The notes under the pieces are model-generated. The model worked only from the letters and a program-made list of their open reading frames with translations. It ran no database searches and was not told the origin of the DNA. 64,000 bases of DNA from Siphonodentalium dalli (taxonomy: Eukaryota > Mollusca > Scaphopoda > Gadilida > Siphonodentaliidae). Positions 56,290 to 64,000 of this stretch are shown in pieces (the stretch's first letter is position 1; each line of letters begins with the position of its first letter). The DNA lies in assembly GCA_032622095.1 (NCBI GenBank), contig CP136066.1, forward strand, positions 65,418,278 through 65,482,277, written 5' to 3'. The position numbers were made by a program, and so were the translations under genes.

Positions 56290-56640
56290 TCGTTGTCGAA
56301 AAAGGGGCATAACTCCGTCAATAATCATCGGATCGGGACCACATTCGCACTTGGCCTGCGTCCTCTCAAATGTTAGCCACATACCAAATATCAAGAAATC
56401 ATGTTCAATTTTGTTCAAGTCACCATGCGGACAACACGGAAATAGCGATGTCTAAGTCGATAAAGGAGCATAACTCCGTCAAAAACCATCGGATCGTAAC
56501 CAGATTCGAACATGGCCTTCTCAAATGTGAAATGCATACCAACTATCAAGAAATTCTGTTGAATATTTCTCAGTTATCATACGGACAAGGATGCGGACGT
56601 GCGAATGGACGGACGCACCGACGTACTGATTATAATAGTA
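56290..56640. repeat. Dispersed repeat, 2 x about 161 bp
   Basis: GGGGCATAACTCCGTCAA...CATCGGATCG...AACCAnATTCG...ATCAAGAAAT repeats at 56305 and 56466. This is the GCATAACTCTGTCAAAA type of repeat seen in many mollusc genomes (from memory); it ends near ACGGACAAGG...GGACGGACGCACCGACG. Confidence 0.7.
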
Positions 56641-57635
56641 CTTCGAAATTTTTCGGGGAGACAGAACAAAAAAACAGCCCAATTTTTTATAAGAAAAAAA
56701 AATGCCAAAGCCGGATCTAGTTGCAGCACAACTGTTTTGCAGTATCGTGGAGTAGAATAGGACGGGGTGTCTATAAATAAAAAAAACACAGTCCATTTGT
56801 TCGCCTCCGATAATTATTATAAATTGTTAGTTAAATCAACGAAAGGAGACGGAAATGATTATATAAACACGAACACTTTTCATAGCAAATAACTAGTTTT
56901 CAGCACAATTCGCTTATACAACAAATACAAACAAAACTTTTACAAATAGATATGACATCCTTTGCCATAAATATCAACTTTAATGCTAAGACGATAATAA
57001 GACCACAGAAACTAGAACATGGCAATCTATATGGGTAGTAGAAGAATAAATCTCTGAAATAAAAGGACAAATACATGAATAATAATGACTATTATTTTGT
57101 AACTTTGTCCTCAAATAGTTACTAGATCTACCGACCACACAGACCTAGATTAAAGTAGAACACTGACAAGCTTCAGATCTCATTTTCAAGTTCAACTTGT
57201 AAACTTGTGTAATATCAGCTTCACCATAATACCATACTGCCTATGTACATCACTATCAGTAATATTGTTTTCCAATAAAATAAGAGGCAAGTAGATTTAG
57301 ATTCCAGTGCTTAAATAAACGAGTTTGAGTTAGTGGTGTCTAAATTGGAAATAAATAATGTAAGATATATTCTATATTTATAAAACAGTTCAATGAAACG
57401 GTACAACATGAATGTATGAATTCATTTATATGTTAGATGCTTATTAACTGCATACACAAATCTCGAGTAATAGCATGCGTACATGTGCCTTTATCTATCC
57501 TTCGAACGGAGGAAACCATCAGTGGTGTGAAAATATAAAATCAAAGACAAATCTTTTGTGAAAAGCAAAATAATTATCATGCGTGCTTGAATTTTTTTCC
57601 GACACCCCCTGTCGCACTCGCTAATTATTCATTAG
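56641..57635. other. No gene seen
   Basis: AT-rich sequence with no repeat shared elsewhere in the window. Confidence 0.4.
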
Positions 57636-59026
57636 CTAGCAGGTTAGCCCGCCACTGGCGGCAATCGTCAGAAACATGACAATTTTTAACTTTTTAAATT
57701 AATTATTATTTTAATTTAATTCTTTGTTTTTCAATGAGTTAATTGCGCCTTTTAAATTTTTTAATTTAATTTTTTGTTTTTCAATTTTACCCGATTTTTT
57801 TTGTTTTTCAATGAGTTAATTGTGCCTTTTTAATTTACTGGCTTATTTAAAGGTACGGTTGGCCTTGGCGGTGGGTATCCTGTGAACATATTTCCACCCG
57901 TCAAAAACCACCACAAACAGAAAGAACAACAAAATGTAGACAGACTTTGTCCGTATTCAAATAAGAAATATCGCATAAACAGTATGTTATTGTCATATAT
58001 TTGACCATTGTTATGTAAACAAAGGCATAACAAGTTACTTTTCTGGTGTTTGTTTATATTATGATGGTAAACATAAAGAGTGTTCTTTATTGGTGAATTA
58101 CTGATATGGAACGAATAAAGAGCGTTTATGCCATTTTGTGTGTGATTAGCCAGCAGCATTGTGCTGTCTTCTGTAACACAATCAGGCTCTTGCTTAGGTA
58201 AAATATAGTAAATCTTTATGATAACATGTTGTTTACGCGATGGTCATGGTATATATGAACGAAACTGTATGCGTTTTAATGTTTTTCTGTTTACGGTGAT
58301 TGGAACAAATATGAATATTTTCGACAACCAAGGCCTCACGTGCCTTTAATAAAAAAATTTAATAATTTGTTTTAATTAATTTTTTAATTTAATTTTTTGT
58401 TTTTCAATGAGTTAATTGTGCCTTTTTAATTTTTTAATTTAATTTTGTGTGACCCGATTTGACCTTGAATTGATCATTTTCAAGGTCAATGTCAGGTTGG
58501 GGTTACAATTTAACCCGTCCATGACACTTCCGTCGGTGGCAAGTTTGAGCTCAATCGGTTCGAGTCTATAAAGGACACACACACATATATCATTTGTGGG
58601 TACCCGTTTCAAGATGAAGATCACCTCGGGCGGAAACAACTGACCAGATGAAAATGTTCCCCGTTCATAGGAAGCCCTATGTACGTAAGAATCACACAGA
58701 AGCGAGTTCCAGATAACGTAAACAAAACCGGATGCGAAAGCCGAAGGGAATAAAGAGCGTTAACCGGTTAACGAACCCAAATGTGGAAGATCTTTATCAA
58801 CGACACTGCGGATACGAAAGCTCATTATCTATCAAAGCGATTAACCCCACAGTGCCGTTTTTGTGACCGGTGCTCTGAGCTTCTCGAAAACGCTGCGACG
58901 ACCATTCCCGTGGGTTTTTACCCTTAGATGGGAAGTTTGGTCTCGATCGGTGCAGCCATTTTCGATTCTATAAAGTACAAATATATATTCACATATATAT
59001 ACGGAAGTATCAAATTATATAGTAGA
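57636..59026 (+). repeat. U unit 1 (with MITE C inserted)
   Basis: About 892 bp once the 499-bp MITE C and its TTAA are removed. Contains CCGATTTGACCTTGAATTGA and TCAAGGTCAATGTCAGG near 58450-58495, and ATAAAGAGCGT at 58750. Confidence 0.8.
57851..58345 (-). mobile_element. TTAA-flanked MITE, family C, copy 4
   Basis: 495 bp between TTAA at 57847-57850 and 58346-58349, inserted in the T/A-rich block of U unit 1. Orientation as copy 2. Its second motif copy is ATAAAGAGCGT at 58115; the other is changed to ATAAAGAGTGT. Confidence 0.9.
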
Positions 59027-59889
59027 CTAGGAGGTTAGCCCGCCACTGGCAATTGCAACAGGTTCCGAGACACTTGTGCTGCATTTGTACCAAATTTCGT
59101 CAGAAACATGAATTATTATTTTTGAATTATTTTGTTTTTATTTATTTTTGTTTTTTATTTTTTTAATATGAATTTAATGTTTTTTAAATTTAATATATAT
59201 TTTTTCTGAATTTTTTTTTTATTTTTTATTTTTTTAAATTTTAAATTATTTTAATTAAATTTTTTTTTTTGGCGGAAAAATTTACCCGTAGATATGCCCC
59301 TTTCCTAGGAACGACAGACAACGCTCGAGCGATAACATTGCATTGAATTGAAAACAAACACTTCCCGTCGTGAAATGTCTCTGCATAATTTTTCGAGCGA
59401 CAGGCTACAGACTCCCGTCATACAGATAAGTAGATAGCGAAACGAAATTTACCCGTAGAAATCCCCCTCTTCCTAGGAACGACAGACAACGCTCGAGCGA
59501 TAACATTGCATTGAATTGAAAACAAACGCTTCCCGTCGTGAAATGTCTCTGCATAATATTTCGAGCGACAGGCTACAGACTCCCGTCATATAGATAAGTA
59601 GATAGCGAAAACGACGCTCCTTATATAGACACTGCGGAAAACGAACGCTCTTTATATATCAACGCCATTAAACCCGAAGTGCCGATTGCGGTGATTTGGG
59701 ATTTGAGAAACGGTGCTCTGAGCTTCCCCAAAACGCGACCACGGCCGTGTTGGTGGGATTTTACACTTATATACGAAGTTTGAGCTCAATCTGAACACGC
59801 GTTTTGGATTCCATGAAGTACACATATACACATATACACACATATATACACACACATATATATACGTAGTTCTCAAATTATATAGTAGA
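59027..59889 (+). repeat. U unit 2
   Basis: 863 bp. Keeps the head segment GCAATTGCAACAGGTTCCGA-GACACTTGTGCTGCATT and a long homopolymer T/A block (59110-59270), then the 167-bp duplication below and ACGCTCTTTAT at 59645. Confidence 0.8.
59278..59612 (+). repeat. Tandem duplication, 2 x 167 bp, within U unit 2
   Basis: AAATTTACCCGTAGA at 59278 and 59445; each copy runs through CCTAGGAACGACAGACAACG, CTCGAGCGATAACATTGCAT and CAGGCTACAGACTCCCGTCA. Confidence 0.95.
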
Positions 59890-60989
59890 CTAGCAGGCTA
59901 GCCCGCCACTGTCGTGCTTGGTCAGAAACATGACAATGTTTTATGTTTTGTTTGTGTTTTTCAATGAGTTAATATTGGGTTTTTCAATATTTTACCCGAT
60001 TGATCATTTTCAAGGTCAAGGTCATGTCGGGGTCACAATATATAATTTGTGGGTACCCGTTTGAAGGTTAAGACTGACCCGATGAAAAATTCCCCCGTTC
60101 CTAGGAACGACAGACATAAGAATGTGTCACACAATGCGACGTCGACGATCCCAGTGTGTTTTTACACTTATATACGAAGTTTGAGCTCACCTAGGGCGGA
60201 AAAACTTACCCGATCCGCGTTCTTAGGAACACAACACGCTCCGCGTTCTTAGGAACACGACACGCTCATGTCTATACACGCCCAGACCCAGAAGAGGTAT
60301 GATTTTTTAAAACCTGCCGGTGGCCATTGAGCAGCCCCTAACAGAGGTTGTCCACCCTTACGAGATGGTCAATAGTCCCCGCAAAGTTAATCCCGTCGTG
60401 AACCCCATCCTCGCAAAGAGCGGACAGTCAATTAATCCCGTCGTGAACGCCATCACCAACGCGACGTAATTTTGTTTGGTATCATGTGTTGCGTTCTAAA
60501 AATAGGAAAGCACTTGTTCCCGTATATCTCTCTGCATGCGTAAATACGAAATTGTGAGAGTTGGTTTGTAACCGGAATTTCTGAGAAGCATTATGCATAT
60601 AACTACCCTCCCTAAGCCCTGACCTAAGTGTCACACATACTATAACAATGATGTTGTAAGTGTACTATGGCATCCAATAAATCTCCCCGCATAGGAAACC
60701 ACTCAATGTTCCCGTATATCTCTCTGCAGATGCTAATAACGTTGAATGGTAAACAAACGTTCTTTATAGCGATGCGTCAAAAACAAACGCTCATTAAATT
60801 ATCACTTGATTAACCCCCGCCGTGCCTTTGCGGTGATTTGGGAGTGGATACAGGGTGCTCAGAGCTTCTCAAAAACGCGACAACTACGGTGTTCGTGGGT
60901 TTTTACCCTTAGATTGGAAGTTTGAACTCAATAGAGCCAGCCGTTTTCGATTCACATATATATATACGGAAGTCTCAAAATATATAGTA
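59890..60989 (+). repeat. U unit 3
   Basis: 1100 bp. Contains TCAAGGTCAAGGTCATG (60011), two CCGCGTTCTTAGGAACAC copies near 60210-60250, and TTAATCCCGTCGTGAAC twice near 60388 and 60430. Includes unit-specific sequence 60450-60700. Confidence 0.75.
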
Positions 60990-61602
60990 CTAGCAGGTTA
61001 GCCCGCCACTGGCGGCAATAGTCAGAAACATGACAATTTTTAAGTTTTAATTAATTTTTTTAATTAATTGATTTTTTTGTTTTTCAATGAGTTAATTTTT
61101 TTGTTTTTGTGTTTAAATTTTACGCGATGTTTTGGTTTTTCAATGAGTTAATTGTGCCTTTTTATTTTTGTTTTTCAATTTTACCCGATTTGTTTTTGTT
61201 TTTCAATGAACCCGTCAATGACACTTCCCGTATTTAGCAAGTTTGAGCTCAATCGGTTCGAGTCTATAAAGGACACACACATATATATGACACTTCCCGT
61301 AGGTAGCAAGTTTGAGCTCAATCGGCATTCCCTGGAATTTCCCAGTCAATATTTAGCAAGTTTGAGCTCAATCGGTTCGAGTCTATAAAGGACACACACA
61401 TATATATGACACTTCCAGCAGGTAGCAAGTTTGAGCTCAATCGGCATTCCCTGGAATTTTCCAGTCACCAACGCGGCGTAATTTTTGTACATATATAGAG
61501 ACCCGGTTGTCATGTGTAGTAAAGATGTCCTATAAGCCGACATTGCCGTGGGGATGCCCGTTCCTACGCGCGTTTTCGATTCTACGAAGTACGCACATAT
61601 AT

Positions 61603-61635
<33 letters not shown>

Positions 61636-61660
61636 CGGAAGTCTCAAATTATATAGTAGA
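60990..61660 (+). repeat. U unit 4
   Basis: 671 bp. Head GGCGGCAATAGTCAGAAACA, T/A block, then a tandem of GCAAGTTTGAGCTCAATCGG modules (61219-61468) and an (AT)n microsatellite at about 61603-61636 just before the end signature. Confidence 0.8.
61219..61468 (+). repeat. Tandem modules TTTGAGCTCAATCGG in U unit 4
   Basis: Alternating modules GACACTTCCCGTATTTAGCA... (ending GGACACACACATATATAT) and GACACTTCCCGTAGGTAGCA... (ending GGCATTCCCTGGAATTTCCC), two rounds. The same arrangement is in unit 5 at 61909-62143. Confidence 0.85.
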
Positions 61661-62454
61661 CTAGCAGGTTAGCCCGCCACTGGCGGCAATAGTTAGAAAC
61701 ATGACAATTTTAATTTAATTTTTTGTTTTTCAATGAGATAATTTTTTTGTTTTTCAATGAGTTAATTGTGCCTTTTTAATTTTTTAATTGAATTTTTTGT
61801 TTTTAAATTTTACCCAATTTTTTTGTTTTTTCAAGGAGTTAATTGTGCCTTTTTAATTTTGTTTTTCAATTTTACCAATTTGTTTTGGTTTTTCAATGAA
61901 CCCGTCCATGACACTTCCCGTATTTAGCAAGTTTGAGCTCAATCGGTTCGAGTCTATAAAGGACACACACATATATATGACACTTCCTGTAGGTAGCAAG
62001 TTTGAGCTCAATCGGCATTCCCTGGAATTTCCCAGTCAATATTTAGCAAGTTTGAGCTCAATCGGTTCGAGTCTATAAAGGACACACTCATATATATGAC
62101 ACTTCCCGTAGGTAGCAAGTTTGAGCTCAATCGGCATTCCCTGTTTTAATGTTCCCGTATATCTCTCTGCAGATGCTAATAACGTTGAATGGGAAACAGA
62201 CGCTCTTTATAGCGATGCGTCAAAAACAAACGCTCATTAAATTATCACTTGATTAATCCCCGCCGTGCCTTTGCTGTGATTTGGGAGTGGATAAAGGGTG
62301 CTCAGAGCTTCTCCAAAACGCGACAACTACGGTGTTCGTGGGTTTTTACCCTTATATGGGAAATTTGAACTCAATCGAGCCAGCCGTTTTCGATTCTATA
62401 AAGTACACACACACATATATATATATATATACGGAAGTCTCAAAATATATAGTT
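61661..62454 (+). repeat. U unit 5
   Basis: 794 bp. Closest to unit 4 in its first half, then switches to the 60.7-60.96 kb sequence of unit 3 (GATGCTAATAACGTTGAATG...TTATCACTTGATTAA). It is therefore a mosaic of units 3 and 4. ACGCTCTTTAT at 62200. Confidence 0.8.
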
Positions 62455-63788
62455 CTAGCAGGTTAGCCCTCACTGGCGGCATTCGTCCCATGGCTTTGTT
62501 CGAAAAGGCAATTGCAACAGGTTCCGAGACACTTGTGCTGCATTTGTACCAAATTTCGTCAGAAACATGACTTTTTTTTAATTATTTTGTTTTTATTTAT
62601 TTTTGTTTTTTATTTTTTAATATGAATTTAATGTTTTTTAAATTTAATATATTTTGTTTCTGAATTGTTTTTTTATTTTTTATTTTTTTTATTTTTAAAT
62701 TGTTTTAATTAAATTTTAAATTGCTTTAATTAAATTTTTTTTTTCTGGCGGACAAATTTACCCGTATAAATCCCCCTTCCTAGGAACGACAGACAACGCA
62801 TTCTTTGTTTCGTGAAATCTCTCTACGATAACATTGCATTGAATTGAAATTAAATTTTAAATTGTTTTAATTAAATTTTTTGTTTCTGGCGGAAAAATTT
62901 ACCCGTAGAAATCCCCCCTTCCTAGGGACGACAGACAACGCATTCTTTGTTTCGTGAAATCTCTCTACGATAACATTGCATTGAATTGAAAACAAACGCT
63001 TCCCGTCGGGAAATCTGTCTGCATAATATTTCGAGTCTGCCGTACCCGTCCTAATGTCGTGAAATCTCTCTGCATAATATTTCGAGCGATAACAATGCAT
63101 TGAATGTGTTGTTGGCATTCAGGGCTTCGGGTCGTTGTTGTTGGCATCACGGCTCCCCGAAAAATCTCACATTGCCGAAAACGTGTATTTAGTAATTTTA
63201 ACTAATTATTTTCTCGCCAACAATATCGTTGTTGTTGATATTTACGGCTTGGGGGCTATTTTCTCGCCAACAATGTCGTTGGCGTTCACGGTTTGGGGCA
63301 GTGTGTATAGCTGCGTCAGTTAGCACGAATCGAGGGGTGTAAGTTTAGAGCTTGGTTATCTGAATGTTTCGGAAATAGACTAAGATTTTCAGCCGTAACC
63401 AAAAATGTATACATCAGAAAATGTAAATTCTATATTTTGCGAGGTATTAGCAAGTTTTGGCTCAACGGGTTTAGCAGTTTGAAGTGAATATGGATATAAA
63501 AATATACATATACAGATATAAAACAATGTAGAGTTACTCCTCTTGGATCGCGAGCGAATATCAATTAACCCCGAAGTGCCGATTGCGGTGATTTTTATGA
63601 TTGGGAAGGGAAAGACGTGCTCTGAGCTTCTCCAAAACGCGACCACGGCGGTGTCGTGGGATTTTACTCTTATATACGAAATTTGAGCTCAATCTGAACA
63701 CGCGTTTTGGATTCCATGAAGTATCCACATACATATATATATACACACACATATATATACGTAGTTCTCAAAATATATATTAGATAGA
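62455..63788 (+). repeat. U unit 6
   Basis: 1334 bp. Head with CCCATGGCTTTGTTCGAAAA and GCAATTGCAACAGGTTCCGA; a 141-bp duplication (CTGGCGGACAAATTTACCCG at 62745 and CTGGCGGAAAAATTTACCCG at 62886); then unit-specific TTCTCGCCAACAATATCGTT, repeated near 63212 and 63259. Confidence 0.75.
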
Positions 63789-64000
63789 CTAGCAGGTTGG
63801 CACGCCACTTGCGTGGTTCGTCTCATAGCTTTGTTCGAAAAAGCAATTGCAACAGCTTCCGAGACACGTATGCTGCACCTGGGTGTAAAATTTCGTCGAA
63901 ATCCGCGAGTTTCACCCGATTTTACCTTGAATTTATCATTTTCAAGGTCAATGTCAGGTCAGGGTAACAATTTAACCCTCCATGATACTTCCCGCACAAA
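63789..64000 (+). repeat. U unit 7 (cut by window end)
   Basis: Head CTAGCAGGTTGGCACGCCAC, CATAGCTTTGTTCGAAAAAG, AATTGCAACAGCTTCCGAGA, then CATTTTCAAGGTCAATGTCA as in unit 1. Confidence 0.8.

Larger units (their letters stand above)
57636..64000 (+). repeat. Cluster of seven head-to-tail units, family U
   Basis: Units begin CTAGCAGGTTAGCCCGCCAC and end in CA/TA-rich microsatellite, ATATACGGAAGTCTCAAA-TTATATAGTAGA. Between lie a T/A-homopolymer block with TTTTTCAATGAGTTAATTGTG, CATTTTCAAGGTCAA, TTTGAGCTCAATCGG and CCTAGGAACGACAGACAACG blocks, used in varied combinations. Unit lengths vary from about 0.67 to 1.4 kb. There is no reading frame beyond short ones. It could be a non-autonomous element multimer or an old satellite. 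Confidence 0.8.

Overview
This window reads as eukaryotic, AT-rich, gene-poor DNA from an invertebrate, most likely a marine mollusc. That guess rests on the style of the repeats: LINE tails ending in (TCAA)n/(GATT)n, many TTAA-flanked MITEs, cryptic minisatellites inside transposons and 'TTGGTATATGG'-type dispersed repeats. It is inference; I could not search a database. I found no bacterial features, no rRNA, no convincing tRNA gene and no host protein-coding gene. Nearly all open frames are under about 150 codons, and the longest ones fall in unrecognised sequence, in tandem repeats, or in dispersed repeats whose other copies break the frame. The only recognisable protein signatures belong to dead non-LTR retrotransposons.

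Layout. 1-9.2 kb: quiet sequence, then a MITE carrying two near-perfect hairpins (3.9-4.4 kb), a TTAA-flanked MITE (4.6-5.1 kb), a fold-back element (5.6 kb), a tRNA-like SINE head (6.2 kb), and a dead LINE in which ORF1 (zinc knuckles) runs straight into the LINE 3' region (6.9-8.3 kb). 9-17.8 kb: three degenerate copies of one AT-rich repeat are spread over the first 13 kb; a second hairpin MITE sits between 43-bp direct repeats (13.2-13.7 kb); a 2.1-kb TIR element of the GGGSCCTGTTTCATGAA type follows (15.6-17.8 kb). 17.8-25.5 kb: a nested stack in which an antisense LINE 3' region is split by two R-I-R elements, a 1.79-kb one and a 3.16-kb R-I-R-I-R array.

25-36 kb: dispersed and tandem repeats, a solo R element (29.5-29.9 kb), several fold-backs and a roughly 160-bp tandem array. 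36-47 kb: TTAA-type MITEs (a 5.3-kb-spaced inverted pair of one family) and three LINE reverse-transcriptase remnants. 47.8-52.2 kb: a 4.38-kb TIR element with a 42-bp minisatellite core. 52-57 kb: partial repeat copies, including a third R-I locus. 57.6-64 kb: a head-to-tail cluster of seven variable units that begin CTAGCAGGTTAGCCCGCCAC.

The most interesting system is the R-I-R group. About 450-bp modules, each with 18-19-bp terminal inverted repeats starting GGTTA and a shared subterminal core (GTTAACAYTGNNGCCTATGG), occur as a solo copy, as a pair flanking a roughly 0.9-kb non-coding spacer, and as a three-R/two-I array. In all three cases the whole unit is bounded by a 4-bp direct duplication (AAGT, ATAA, TATA), and for AAGT a paralogous empty site lies in the same window. 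This looks like a TRIM/LTR-style architecture with MITE-like ends, and I do not recognise it as a named family. A second notable theme is a 69-bp, almost perfectly self-complementary hairpin present nine times and shared by two MITE families with different termini.
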